In this document: piece by piece, positions 26,952 through 35,425 of the stretch
How the letters are laid out: each line of letters begins with the position of its first letter
Position numbering within the stretch: position 1 is the stretch's first letter
Source of the DNA: CAINDI01 sp037127585
Lineage (GTDB): Bacteria > Verrucomicrobiota > Verrucomicrobiia > Palsa-1439
Direction: 5' to 3'
Assembly: GCA_037127585.1 (NCBI GenBank)
Contig: JBAXYB010000002.1
Location: 21,495-85,494 of the forward strand
Length of the DNA stretch: 64,000 bases
The notes under the pieces: generated by a model
The model's input: only the letters and a program-made list of their open reading frames with translations
Told to the model about the DNA's origin: nothing
Database searches by the model: none
Made by a program: the position numbers and the translations under genes

Positions 26952-26967
26952 TGGCACGGCGGCAGCG
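26952..26967 (+). promoter_or_regulatory. candidate sigma-54 promoter of the rhombosortase-like operon
   Basis: The sequence TGGCACGGCGGCAGCG has a perfect -24 half (TGGCACG) and the invariant GG and GC separated by exactly 10 bp; the -12 half CAGC is weak against TTGC. A start about 12 bp later would leave a leader of roughly 13 bases, enough for the GGAG at 26981-26984 and the ATG at 26991. Confidence 0.4.
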
Positions 26968-26990
26968 TAAGGGTTTGAGTGGAGAACATC

Positions 26991-27476
26991 ATGAAGAGGC
27001 AAAATCCAATCAACCCGTTTGACCTCCTTGCGTTGGTCCTTGCCGGTGCGATGATTGAATGCCGAAGCCGGCCAGCGTGGGCGGTATTGATCGCGGTGTC
27101 CGCGCTAGCGGTCGGGCTGGGCACGTTCAGCTTCGCGACGGCCATCACGCAATTTGGCGGATTGTCCGGTATCGCCTGCGCGGCCATTGGATACATAGCA
27201 CTACTATGTATCAGGCAATCCGGCGCTGGCCGGTACGTGATGCTGGGCGCGCTGCTCCTGCTGGCCGGCAAGATCCTCTGGGAATGCGCCACTCACCGCG
27301 CACTCTTTGTCGCCAGCGATAGCCGGTTAGTCGTCTTCCCACTCGCCCATGCCATTGGGCTGGCCAGTGCATTTGGGCTTTGGCTTGGGACCAGCACTTT
27401 TCAACAACGTCGGCGCATCCATCAAACCGAAAGGCGCGATCGTTCCGTGGCAACGACCGTCACAGTTATCCCATGA
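26991..27476 (+). CDS. rrtA: rhombosortase-like intramembrane protease
   Basis: This is a 161-residue membrane protein with about four to five spans. GGLSG at residues 56-60 provides a candidate nucleophile Ser59, and PLAHAIGLASAFG supplies a candidate catalytic His120 in the last span, with KILWE (94-98) between them. This Ser/His spacing and the KxLWE element fit rhombosortase, the rhomboid-like enzyme that processes GlyGly-CTERM proteins. The usual N-terminal HxxxN span is not obvious, so the protein is short or divergent. I start at the ATG 26991 because GGAG lies six bases upstream. It overlaps the next gene by ATGA. Confidence 0.55.
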   Translation: MKRQNPINPFDLLALVLAGAMIECRSRPAWAVLIAVSALAVGLGTFSFATAITQFGGLSGIACAAIGYIALLCIRQSGAGRYVMLGALLLLAGKILWECATHRALFVASDSRLVVFPLAHAIGLASAFGLWLGTSTFQQRRRIHQTERRDRSVATTVTVIP

Positions 27477-27901
27477 ACGCGACCCCGGTAACACTGAACT
27501 GGTTTGTCGGCTGGTGGTTGATCCTGGCCGGCTTTGCCAGTGGTGCGGTGATTGGATTGTTCTTTCACCAGGAAAAATTTCTCGGCGGGTACGGCTCGTT
27601 TCGGCGGCGGCTGTTGCGGCTGGGCCACATCGCGTGCGCAGCGTTGGGGATGTTGAACTTGATAGTCGCCGTGGCGCCGGTGATGTCGCCGTTGCTGGCG
27701 GTTGGCGGGGTCTTGATGCCGACGGTTTGTTTTCTGACGGCGTGGAAGGCGCAATGCCGGCACTTGTTTGCGATACCGGTGCTGGCGTTGGTGGCAGGAG
27801 TGGTGGTGGTGATGTGGTGTAGTGGCGCTTCTGTGAAGCGCCCCGTCGTGGCGGGACAACTGCCCGCGCTTCACAGAAGCGCGGCTACAACCGGAGATTG
27901 A
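27473..27901 (+). CDS. membrane protein of unknown function with repeat-derived C-terminus
   Basis: This 142-residue protein has four predicted spans (about residues 10-30, 48-66, 70-88 and 96-116). I do not recognise the family. WWLILAGFASGAVIGLFFH opens the first span. From about residue 116 the sequence (SVKRPVVAGQLPALHRSAAT) is encoded entirely by the palindromic repeat at 27818-27889, so the natural C-terminus has probably been replaced. The gene sits between the rhombosortase-like and radical SAM genes and overlaps the former by ATGA. Confidence 0.7.
   Translation: MNATPVTLNWFVGWWLILAGFASGAVIGLFFHQEKFLGGYGSFRRRLLRLGHIACAALGMLNLIVAVAPVMSPLLAVGGVLMPTVCFLTAWKAQCRHLFAIPVLALVAGVVVVMWCSGASVKRPVVAGQLPALHRSAATTGD
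27818..27889. repeat. TGTAGC-type palindromic repeat forming a gene's 3' end
   Basis: Imperfect 72-bp palindrome with the outer ends TGTAG and CTACA and inner hairpins GGCGCTTC TGT GAAGCGCC and GCGCTTC ACA GAAGCGC. It is related to 20109-20169. It supplies codons of about the last 25 residues of the membrane protein gene and ends 12 bp before that gene's stop. Confidence 0.8.
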
Positions 27902-27903
27902 CG

Positions 27904-29325
27904 ATGAAAATTGGTTTTTTGGCGATGAGCGGGATCCGGGCGCATGACCCGGAATTGTTGAAACTCGGATTGACGTTGCCGGGGTTTGTCGAGCGCAGCA
28001 AGGCGATTGCGTCGCTGCCAAGTCTGGGGTTGCTCTATCTCGCGGCGGTGACGCCGGCCGGACACGAACTCGAATACTTCGAGGCCGAGGCGGACGGGAA
28101 GGAGTCGGTCGCGCTGTACGATTGCGATCTCGTGGCGATCAGCACGTTCTCGGCGCAGGTGTTCGAAGCGTACGCGATTGCGGATCGGCTCCGGCTGGCC
28201 GGCGTGAAGGTGGCGTTGGGCGGGTTGCATGTGACGGCGTTGCCGGCCGAGGCGTTCGCGCACGCGGACTATGTGGTGACCGGCGAAGGCGAGAACGTGT
28301 GGCCGGAAGTTGTGCGATCCGCGGAACGTGACGCGCCGCCGCGGACGTTCGCAGCGCAAATGTATCCGGCGGTCGATGTGACGCGCTTGCCGGTGCCGCG
28401 CTATGATTTGTTGGGCGTCCGAACAGGAGAATCGATGTGGGAGCGGCGTCATTCCCCTCAGCCGGTTGCGGCGGGGACGCCGCTCCCACAACAACCGCCC
28501 GCTATCCGGTACAACCGGTTCACAGTGCAAACGACGCGCGGGTGTCCGTGGCGGTGCGAGTTCTGCGCGTCGAACGTCATGCTCGGCCAGCCGTACCGGA
28601 AGCGGCCGGTGTGGGACGTGGTCCGCGACATCGGCACGATCCAGCAAGTGCGCGAACGTCCATTCATCGAGTTTGCCGATGACAATACGTTCGTCGATAA
28701 AACGTGGGGCAAGCAGTTGTGCCGGGCGCTCGCGCCGCTGCACTTGAAATGGTTTACCGAGACCGACATCTCGGTGGCTGAGGATGGGGAGTTGCTCGAG
28801 CTGATGCACGCGGCGGGTTGCCGGCAGATTCTGATTGGGCTGGAGAGTCCGAACGCGTCGCCGTTGCATGGACTGGAGATGAAGGCGGATTTCAAGGCGC
28901 GGTGGTTTACCCGCTACGCCAACGCCATCGAACGCATCCAGTCGCACGGCATCACGGTGAATGGTTGTTTCATCCTCGGCCTCGATGGTCACGACACCGG
29001 TATCTTCGAGCAGGTGCTCGACTTTGCCCGGCAAGTGTCGCTCTACGACGTGCAGATCACGGTGCTGACGGCGTTTCCCGGTACGCCGCTGTATGCACGA
29101 CTGCTCCGGGAAGGCCGCGTGATCGAGCCGGGCCGGTGGGATTTGTGCACGCTCTTTGACGTGAATTACCGGCCGGTCGGGATGAGTGCGGACGAACTGC
29201 GCGCCGGCATGCGGTGGTTGACGGAGCGACTTTACAACGACGAATGCACGCAAGCACGGAGGGCGGGATTTTTATCTTCCTTTCGGCGGGCGACGGGAAC
29301 AGAATTACAGACGAAAGCCGCATGA
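27904..29325 (+). CDS. B12-binding domain radical SAM protein
   Basis: This is a 473-residue enzyme with an N-terminal cobalamin-binding Rossmann domain (about 1-150; LVAISTFSAQVFEAYAIADR, ALGGLHVT, VVTGEGENVWPE). A radical SAM barrel follows, with the cluster motif CPWRCEFC in the usual CxxxCxxC form, and ESPN and a C-terminal segment as in HpnJ/BchE-like families. The cobalamin domain lacks an obvious DxHxxG, as is common in this class. Residues about 178-196 are encoded by a palindromic repeat between the two domains. The reaction is unknown; such enzymes often methylate or rearrange lipids or peptides. The ATG at 27904 follows the previous stop by two bases. Confidence 0.87.
   Translation: MKIGFLAMSGIRAHDPELLKLGLTLPGFVERSKAIASLPSLGLLYLAAVTPAGHELEYFEAEADGKESVALYDCDLVAISTFSAQVFEAYAIADRLRLAGVKVALGGLHVTALPAEAFAHADYVVTGEGENVWPEVVRSAERDAPPRTFAAQMYPAVDVTRLPVPRYDLLGVRTGESMWERRHSPQPVAAGTPLPQQPPAIRYNRFTVQTTRGCPWRCEFCASNVMLGQPYRKRPVWDVVRDIGTIQQVRERPFIEFADDNTFVDKTWGKQLCRALAPLHLKWFTETDISVAEDGELLELMHAAGCRQILIGLESPNASPLHGLEMKADFKARWFTRYANAIERIQSHGITVNGCFILGLDGHDTGIFEQVLDFARQVSLYDVQITVLTAFPGTPLYARLLREGRVIEPGRWDLCTLFDVNYRPVGMSADELRAGMRWLTERLYNDECTQARRAGFLSSFRRATGTELQTKAA
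28437..28489. repeat. GTGGGAGC-type palindromic repeat, in-frame inside the radical SAM gene
   Basis: Perfect 14-bp arms GTGGGAGCGGCGTC (28437-28450) and complement (28476-28489) with a 25-bp centre. It is translated as WERRHSPQPVAAGTPLPQ and sits exactly between the cobalamin-binding and radical SAM domains. Confidence 0.9.
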
Positions 29326-30608
29326 AGCCTTCCAAACAAATCCAATGGTTGTACGAGGAACTTCCCAAACTCACCCAAGCCGGAGTGGTACCGGCGGAGG
29401 TGGCGGAGAAACTCCGGCAACATTACGGCGCCGCCGAGTGTGGCGGGCGCCGGTGGGCCATTGTGTTGTTCGGCATTTTGGGCGGGGCGCTCATCGGGGC
29501 CGGAATCATTTTGTTGCTGGCGCATAACTGGGATGAGTTGTCGCGGCCGGTGCGGGCGGTGATTTCGTTTCTGCCATTGGTGATTGCGGTGGCGTTGGCG
29601 GCGTTCGTGATTTGGAAGCGGGCCGGGAGCACGGCGTGGAGCGAGAGCGTCGGGATATTTTGGGCGTTGGCAATCGGCGCGACGATTTCGCTGGTGGCGC
29701 AGACGTATCATATCAGCGGGGATTTCCCGGCGTTCATCCTGACGTGGTCGCTGGCCGGGTTGCCGATTGTGTATCTGTTGAACTGTAGTTCGGCGGCGCT
29801 GTTGTTTTGGGTTGGCGCAACGGTGTGGGCGGGACACGCGTGCTGGAATCGCGACGAGGCGATGTGGTTCTGGCCGTTGGCGGCGTTGGCGGTACCGCAT
29901 CTGTGGCTAGTGGCTCGAACAAACCGGTACCGGCCGAGGGTGGCGATGCTGATCTGGGGGCTGGCCGGGTGCGCGGCGTTTGGGATTGGGTTTGGCCTGA
30001 CGCACCGGATCGAACACGCTTGGATCCCGGTCTTCACAAGTTATTTTGCGGTGTTGTACATGATCGGCAGCCGGTGGTTCGATGAGGGGCGCACTTTCTG
30101 GCAGCGGCCTCTCCAAACTATCGGGGCGTTGGGCGTCATCGCGCTCGGGGTGGCGCTGACGTTTGGGGATGCGTGGCGCGGCACGTTCCGGCAGGGGGAC
30201 TGGCCGGGTCTTTTTCAGTCGCCCTTGGTGGTGTTGCCTGTGGCGGCGGTGGTGTTGTGGGTTTACACGTGGACCCGGCAGGATCCGGTGGCGTTGCTTT
30301 TCGGTGGGTTACCGGTGGTGGGGATGATTGGGACCGCACTGGCGGCCGGGCACGCTGGGGTGGTGGTGCTGGTGTTAATGAACGTGTACGTGTTGGGATT
30401 AGGCGTGGCGCTGATTACGTTGGGGGTGCGCGATCAGCGGTTGGGCGTGGTGAATCTGGGGATGCTGGTGACGTCGGTGCTCATCATCGCGCGGTTCTTC
30501 GACAGCGACATGGGGTTTGTGCTGCGCGGACTGGCGTTCATCGCGGTGGGGATCGGTTTCTTGGTGACGAATGTGATGCTGATTCGACGGAAGGGAGGCG
30601 CTCAATGA
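29322..30608 (+). CDS. DUF2157 polytopic membrane protein
   Basis: This is a 428-residue protein with a soluble N-terminus (about 1-45) followed by roughly 13 hydrophobic spans. The pattern EELPKLTQAGVVPAEVAEKL then GGALIGAGIILLLAHNWDEL is characteristic of DUF2157. In other bacteria this family is found next to a GDYXXLXY protein, as here. No enzyme activity is known. The ATG at 29322 overlaps the radical SAM stop as ATGA, which decides the start; upstream open sequence is antisense noise. Confidence 0.85.
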   Translation: MKPSKQIQWLYEELPKLTQAGVVPAEVAEKLRQHYGAAECGGRRWAIVLFGILGGALIGAGIILLLAHNWDELSRPVRAVISFLPLVIAVALAAFVIWKRAGSTAWSESVGIFWALAIGATISLVAQTYHISGDFPAFILTWSLAGLPIVYLLNCSSAALLFWVGATVWAGHACWNRDEAMWFWPLAALAVPHLWLVARTNRYRPRVAMLIWGLAGCAAFGIGFGLTHRIEHAWIPVFTSYFAVLYMIGSRWFDEGRTFWQRPLQTIGALGVIALGVALTFGDAWRGTFRQGDWPGLFQSPLVVLPVAAVVLWVYTWTRQDPVALLFGGLPVVGMIGTALAAGHAGVVVLVLMNVYVLGLGVALITLGVRDQRLGVVNLGMLVTSVLIIARFFDSDMGFVLRGLAFIAVGIGFLVTNVMLIRRKGGAQ

Positions 30609-31174
30609 ACTGGCGCAAGAGTGTTTTGATTGTGGTGGCGGCCGGACAGTTGGCGATCCCGGCGTATCTGATTCACCGGCAGGAGACGACGTTGCGGGAG
30701 GGGCGGGCGTACAAGTTCAAGACGGCGCCGGTCGATCCGTACGACGCGTTTCGCGGCCGGTATGTGGCGTTGCGGTATGAACAAGACCACGCGCCATGGC
30801 CGGGGACGAACCAAGTCCTGCGTCAGCAGCGAGCCTATGCGCGGGTTGAAGAGGGCGTGGACGGGTTCGCCTTGGTGCGTGAAGTCACGCCGCGGCCGCC
30901 GGTGACAGGGGATTTCTTCAAGGTCCAGGCGAATTACGCGGGCTGGGGCACGAATGCCGGGACGGTCTACTTCACAATGCCGTTTGACCGGTATTATATG
31001 GAGGAGACGAAAGCTCCGAAAGCCGAGCAAGTTTACAGGGCCAACAACCGGCGCGGTCAGACCAATCAGAACACGTATGCCGTCGTGCGCATCCGGCAGG
31101 GCCACGCGGCGCTGGAAAATCTCTTCGTTGCCGGCCAACCGATCACCGAGATGTTGCGCGAGAAGCAACCGTAG
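30605..31174 (+). CDS. GDYXXLXY-domain membrane-anchored protein
   Basis: This 189-residue protein has one N-terminal span (SVLIVVAAGQLAIPAYLI) and an extracytoplasmic domain with DPYDAFRGRYVALRYE, the motif that names the GDYXXLXY family. These proteins accompany DUF2157 or DUF4401 membrane proteins; their role is unknown. It overlaps the DUF2157 gene by ATGA and is the last gene of the operon that starts with the rhombosortase-like gene. Confidence 0.85.
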   Translation: MNWRKSVLIVVAAGQLAIPAYLIHRQETTLREGRAYKFKTAPVDPYDAFRGRYVALRYEQDHAPWPGTNQVLRQQRAYARVEEGVDGFALVREVTPRPPVTGDFFKVQANYAGWGTNAGTVYFTMPFDRYYMEETKAPKAEQVYRANNRRGQTNQNTYAVVRIRQGHAALENLFVAGQPITEMLREKQP

Positions 31175-31240
31175 TTTTTTTGGCATTTGACGGTGGGGGG
31201 TGGGGTCGGTATTCTCGGCCACTTTCTTAAGGAATTTCTT

Positions 31241-32896
31241 ATGTTTATTGCTCATGGCGAAAAAGTTCGGAAACACGCGCGGTGGATCATGTTTGGCGTG
31301 CTGGTGCTGTTGATCCCCGGGTTCGTGGCGTTATTCACGACCACGGGCAGCAAGTCGGACCGGCAGGCGGGCGATGTGCCGACCGTGCGCGGCAAGCCGG
31401 TGGTGGCGGCTGAGTTTGACCAGATGAAGGAATTGGTGCGCGCACAATACGTGGTGATGCGCGGCCGGGATCAGTCGCGGACGATGCAGATGCAGGATCA
31501 GATCAAGCAGGAAGCGGTCGTCCAGATGTTGATGCTGCAGAAAGCGAAGGAAATGGGCGTTGTGGTCAGCGAGCCGGAGTTGCAAGTCGCGCTCATGTCC
31601 CAGCCAGTCTTCCTCAACAGCGCCGGCCAGTTCGACCGGGAACGCCTCCGCCAGTTCATGATTCTGTTGAATAACAATGGCGTCAGCGAAGCGATGTTCG
31701 AAGAAGTGATGCGGCAACGGTTGTTGATTGAGAAATTGCAGGGGCTCATCACCGCCGCCGCCAAGGCCACGCCGGCCGCCGTCCAACAGGCGTACCTGCC
31801 ATTGCACGAAAAACTTTCGATCGATCTCGTGCAATTCGACATGGCCGACAACAAAGTTCCGATCACTGTTTCCAACGCCGAAGTCCGCGCGTTCTACGAG
31901 CAGAACAAGGAATCGTTCCGCGTGCCGGCCAAAGTCAAAGTGCAGTATGCGGAGTTCACCGCGGCCGCCGCGAAGAAGACCGTTCAGTTGACCGAGGAGG
32001 AAATCGCGGAGTTCTACAACCGCAACAAATTCCGCTATGCCGGCACGAACAGCGTGCCGCAACCGCTCGATGCCGTGAAGGCGGAAGTGAATGCCGAACT
32101 GCTCACCCTGCGCGCCGACCGCGCCGCCGCCGACCGGGCCACGGAGTTTGGCGTGAAACTGTCGCAGTCACCCAAACCGGAGTTCGCCAAAGTTTGCGCC
32201 GAGTTCGGCGTGACGCCGCTCACCACGGACTTCATCGCGGCCGTCGACAAAGTTCCCGGCGTGACGGACTTGCCGGATTTTGCGACAAAAGCGAATCGCC
32301 TCTCCGCCGACATGCCGGTCAGCGATCCGATTGGCGGGTCGAACACCTACTACATTCTCGAATTCGTGGCCGGCCAACCGAGCGCCGTCCCGCCATTCGA
32401 GCAAGTCGAAGCCGAAGTCACCAAGCAAGTCACGCAAATCCGCACGTACGGCGTGACCCTCGAACGCGCGGAGGCGACCATTGGCCAACTCAAGAAGTTG
32501 ATCGCCGCCGGCAAGACCTTCGCGCAGGCCTGCGCCGAATTGAAACTCAAAATCGAAACGCCACCGGCGTTCACAGTCGCCGAAGAAAAACTAAAGTTGC
32601 CGGCGGCCGGCCAAATCCAACAGGCATCGCTTGAGATGCCGGTGAACGCGGTCAGCGAATTGATCGGCACCCCGACCGGTGGGCTGGTGTTCCACGTCCG
32701 CGAACGCCAACCGGCAGACTTGGCGGAGTTTGAGAAGGATCGCGAGCGCATCACCCGGCAAGTCTTGCAGCGCGACCGGCAAGCGTTGTTCAGCGATTGG
32801 ATTCAGGCGCTCGTCCACGGTGAGCAAGTGGACTTCAAAATCCCGCGCCGCCAGCCGGAAGCCGAAGAAGTTACGGCTACCGAGTCGACGAACTAA
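31241..32896 (+). CDS. SurA/PpiD-like membrane-anchored periplasmic foldase
   Basis: This is a 551-residue protein with one N-terminal span (ARWIMFGVLVLLIPGFVALF) and a periplasmic SurA-N-like helical domain (about 50-190; VVQMLMLQKAKEMGVVVSEPEL). Parvulin-like and second helical segments follow. The architecture is that of PpiD, the inner-membrane chaperone for exported proteins. The parvulin core is weakly conserved, so prolyl isomerase activity is uncertain. I start at ATG 31241, where AAGGAA lies just upstream. It ends 20 bp inside the convergent amidotransferase gene. Confidence 0.82.
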   Translation: MFIAHGEKVRKHARWIMFGVLVLLIPGFVALFTTTGSKSDRQAGDVPTVRGKPVVAAEFDQMKELVRAQYVVMRGRDQSRTMQMQDQIKQEAVVQMLMLQKAKEMGVVVSEPELQVALMSQPVFLNSAGQFDRERLRQFMILLNNNGVSEAMFEEVMRQRLLIEKLQGLITAAAKATPAAVQQAYLPLHEKLSIDLVQFDMADNKVPITVSNAEVRAFYEQNKESFRVPAKVKVQYAEFTAAAAKKTVQLTEEEIAEFYNRNKFRYAGTNSVPQPLDAVKAEVNAELLTLRADRAAADRATEFGVKLSQSPKPEFAKVCAEFGVTPLTTDFIAAVDKVPGVTDLPDFATKANRLSADMPVSDPIGGSNTYYILEFVAGQPSAVPPFEQVEAEVTKQVTQIRTYGVTLERAEATIGQLKKLIAAGKTFAQACAELKLKIETPPAFTVAEEKLKLPAAGQIQQASLEMPVNAVSELIGTPTGGLVFHVRERQPADLAEFEKDRERITRQVLQRDRQALFSDWIQALVHGEQVDFKIPRRQPEAEEVTATESTN

Positions 32897-33572
32897 CCAA
32901 CGCGCGGAACAGCCGCCGGAACCGCGGCGCGACATGGATCAAGCGTTCGGGGTGAAATTGGACACCCCAAAAGAAACGCGCGGACTTGTGCTCGACCGCT
33001 TCGATCACGCCATCCCCAGCTCGCGCGACGACGCGCAGTGGTCGCGCCACCGCATCAAGCGCCTGATGGTGCGACGTGTTGACCTTACCGGCGGCCGAAC
33101 CGAGCAAGGTGCGCATCTGCGAATCAGCCGCCCACGTTATCGTCTGGCATAAAGCGTCGGGTTGTGGATTCCGGTGACCCGTGAGATCCGGTATCAGTGT
33201 GCCGCCGAGGGCGACGTTCATTACCTGAATCCCCCGGCAAATCCCCAAGACCGGCCAGTCGCGTTTCAGGGCGGCGCGGACCAGATAGATTTCCATTTCG
33301 TCGCGCTGTTCATCAACGCCGCTGATTTTCGCCGTTTGGCGAGGCGTGTAGAACTTGAAACTCACATCGCCACCACCGGCCAGCAGTAAGCCATCACAGT
33401 TTTTGACGAAGTGGTTGAGGACGCTCCGGTCGTCGGTCAGCGGCAAGATCACCGGTATGCCGCCGGCCAGTTCGATGGCTTGCGAATACGAGATGCCGCA
33501 AAATGCGCCCCGGCCATCCTGCCGGGACGGCAAGCGAATCGCTTCGGGAGTGACCGCAATAACCGGCTTCAT
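32877..33572 (-). CDS. class I glutamine amidotransferase-like (peptidase C26, PuuD-like) hydrolase
   Basis: This 231-residue protein has the class I amidotransferase fold. The nucleophile is Cys112 in LGICRGIQVMNV and the catalytic His-Glu pair is in VQFHPERL. LLLAGGGDV and the GGTLIPDL segment are typical of the gamma-glutamyl-GABA hydrolase group. It probably cleaves gamma-glutamyl compounds. The start at 33570-33572 overlaps the upstream stop as ATGA, and the gene is co-transcribed with the universal stress protein. Confidence 0.88.
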   Translation of the reverse strand: MKPVIAVTPEAIRLPSRQDGRGAFCGISYSQAIELAGGIPVILPLTDDRSVLNHFVKNCDGLLLAGGGDVSFKFYTPRQTAKISGVDEQRDEMEIYLVRAALKRDWPVLGICRGIQVMNVALGGTLIPDLTGHRNPQPDALCQTITWAADSQMRTLLGSAAGKVNTSHHQALDAVARPLRVVARAGDGVIEAVEHKSARFFWGVQFHPERLIHVAPRFRRLFRALVSSSTR

Positions 33573-34417
33573 TCGCCTCGGGCGAGCAGGACCGGCACGC
33601 GGGCTTTGCGGAGAATGTGCGTCGTCGTCGAGCCGAGAATCCATTCCCGGATCCGGGTATGACCGTAGGCGCCCATCACGATCAAGTCCGCCGCGACTTC
33701 CATGGCGACTTGGAGAATCGCTTGTTCGGGATCGAGGTGGAGTAGTTGGGCGTGCGTTTTGAGGCCCCGCGCCAAGGCGAGTTCGCGGGCTTGGTTGAGA
33801 ATGTTGGCCGAGCTTACTTCCTGCTCATGCGGGCCGGCGGTCACGATCGTCACGGCGGCTTCGAGCGCGACCGCGAGATTGAGTCCGCGATGCAGCGCCT
33901 TGGTGGATTCGTCGCTGCCGTCGTGGGCGATTAACACGTTCCGTGTTTCCCGAAAAGTTTCCGGCGCGATCAAACACGGTTTCTTGGAAGCGCGCACCAT
34001 GCGCTCGACGCTGGCCCCGAGCATGTCGCCGTGCCACTGGGCATGTTCGCCGCGTTGCCCGAGCACGACCAGATCGGCGCGCGGCTCGTACTCCAACAAC
34101 GTATGCACCAGACTGCCGGTCGCGTGGGCGACTTCGCACGCGACACCGTTATCGTGACAAAGCTGCGCCGCGGCGGCTAAAATCGTTTGGGCGCGGGTCG
34201 TCTGAATCTCACGCACTTGGGACAGCAGCGCTGAGTACGGTTGGGCGCCGAGCGCGCCCGAGAGATCGGCGAGCCACGGACCTTCGAGCAGGCGGATATC
34301 CGTGACATGCAGCGCCAGGATGCGCGAGTGAAGTTTCTGCGCGAGCCAGACCGCGTGCCGGGCGGCACCATCGGCTCCCGGTGAGCCATCAATCCCTAAG
34401 AGAATATTCTTAAACAT
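33569..34417 (-). CDS. tandem universal stress protein
   Basis: This is a 282-residue protein with two UspA domains. The first runs from MFKNILLGIDGSPGADGAAR to about 150 and the second from NVLIAHDGSDESTKAL to the end. The ATP-binding pattern GxxGxxxxxx(G/S) is clearest in the second domain, as MGAYGHTRIREWILGS. Such proteins respond to starvation or redox stress. The chosen ATG (34415-34417) matches the usual Usp start; further upstream the frame has no Usp features. Confidence 0.92.
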   Translation of the reverse strand: MFKNILLGIDGSPGADGAARHAVWLAQKLHSRILALHVTDIRLLEGPWLADLSGALGAQPYSALLSQVREIQTTRAQTILAAAAQLCHDNGVACEVAHATGSLVHTLLEYEPRADLVVLGQRGEHAQWHGDMLGASVERMVRASKKPCLIAPETFRETRNVLIAHDGSDESTKALHRGLNLAVALEAAVTIVTAGPHEQEVSSANILNQARELALARGLKTHAQLLHLDPEQAILQVAMEVAADLIVMGAYGHTRIREWILGSTTTHILRKARVPVLLARGE

Positions 34418-34557
34418 ACCAACTCCTTTCGTTTGACCTTCCCACGCAACATACGCCAAGCCACCACCCCCGGCCAGTGCAATGAATGACACAGTACAAA
34501 GCGCACCGGGTAGTGATTCGGATTGCGAGGCGGCACACCTTCCGGTATAAGCCACGC

Positions 34558-35394
34558 ATGACTTCCCGCAGTATCGCGTTCGCGAACCAAAAAGGGGGCG
34601 TCGGCAAAACCACCACGGCAGTTAGCATGGCTGCGTGTCTCGCCGAACGCGGACAGCGCACGTTGCTCATCGACTTGGATCCACAGGCGAACGCCACCAG
34701 CGCCCTCGGCCTGGAGAAACTTACCGGCGGGAGTATCTATCAAGCGTTGCTGGGGCCGGCCGCGCTTGCGGATTCGATTCGTCCCAGCGGCATTGAACAT
34801 CTCGACGTCATTCCCAGCGAAGTTGATTTGGCTGTGGCCGAAGTGGATGTCGCGCGCACCGAAAACTACCTTCAGCGACTGCGCACCGCCGTGAACCCAA
34901 TCCGGGCCCTGAACCGGTACGACTTTATTCTCATCGACTGCCCACCGTCGCTCGGCATCCTGACCATGAACGCCTTGGCGGCCGTTGACCGCGTGATTGT
35001 GCCTATTCAATGCGAATACTTCGCGCTCGAAGGGTTGGCGGTCATCATGCGCGTCATCGGCCAGATCAAGACGAGCGGCGCGAATCCCGAACTCGACATC
35101 CTCGGCGTGATCATGACGATGTACGATGGCCGGACGAATCTGGCGCAGCAAGTGGTTGGCGAAGTCCGCCGGCATCTGGGCGATAAAGTTTTTAAGACGC
35201 TCGTGCCGCGCACGGTCCGGTTGGCCGAAGCGCCCAGTTTCGGCAAACCGATCAACATCTATGATTCCGGCTCGTATGCGGCCGCGGTTTACCGGTCGTT
35301 GACGGAAGAATTGTTAGCGCGGAATGCGCCCCCGGCAGCCGCGCCGGTCGTCCCCCCAATAAAAAAAGCGGACGTTAAGCCCAGTTTGAAGTAG
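34558..35394 (+). CDS. parA: ParA/Soj-family chromosome partitioning ATPase, no adjacent parB
   Basis: This is a 278-residue ParA ATPase with deviant Walker A KGGVGKTT at the N-terminus, Walker A' FILIDCPPSLG, and a normal DNA-binding lysine/arginine face. It begins MTSRSIAFANQKGG at the ATG 34558. The C-terminal 25 residues are Pro/Ala/Lys-rich and look unstructured. ParA is normally paired with ParB, but no parB is next to it here and the next gene is a BRCT protein of different composition. It may work with a distant parB. Confidence 0.93.
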   Translation: MTSRSIAFANQKGGVGKTTTAVSMAACLAERGQRTLLIDLDPQANATSALGLEKLTGGSIYQALLGPAALADSIRPSGIEHLDVIPSEVDLAVAEVDVARTENYLQRLRTAVNPIRALNRYDFILIDCPPSLGILTMNALAAVDRVIVPIQCEYFALEGLAVIMRVIGQIKTSGANPELDILGVIMTMYDGRTNLAQQVVGEVRRHLGDKVFKTLVPRTVRLAEAPSFGKPINIYDSGSYAAAVYRSLTEELLARNAPPAAAPVVPPIKKADVKPSLK

Positions 35395-35403
35395 GCGGGA
35401 AAC

Positions 35404-35425
35404 TGGTGCAGCCGGAGGATTCGAC
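35404..35425. repeat. degenerate copy of the tRNA-Arg 3' end, possible att remnant
   Basis: On the minus strand this stretch reads GTCGAATCCT then CCGGCTGCACCA and matches the T-loop to CCA end of tRNA-Arg (36441-36463) at about 18 of 23 positions, in the same orientation. It does not form a T-arm or a full tRNA. With the tRNA it brackets a 1-kb segment holding the BRCT gene. Confidence 0.35.
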
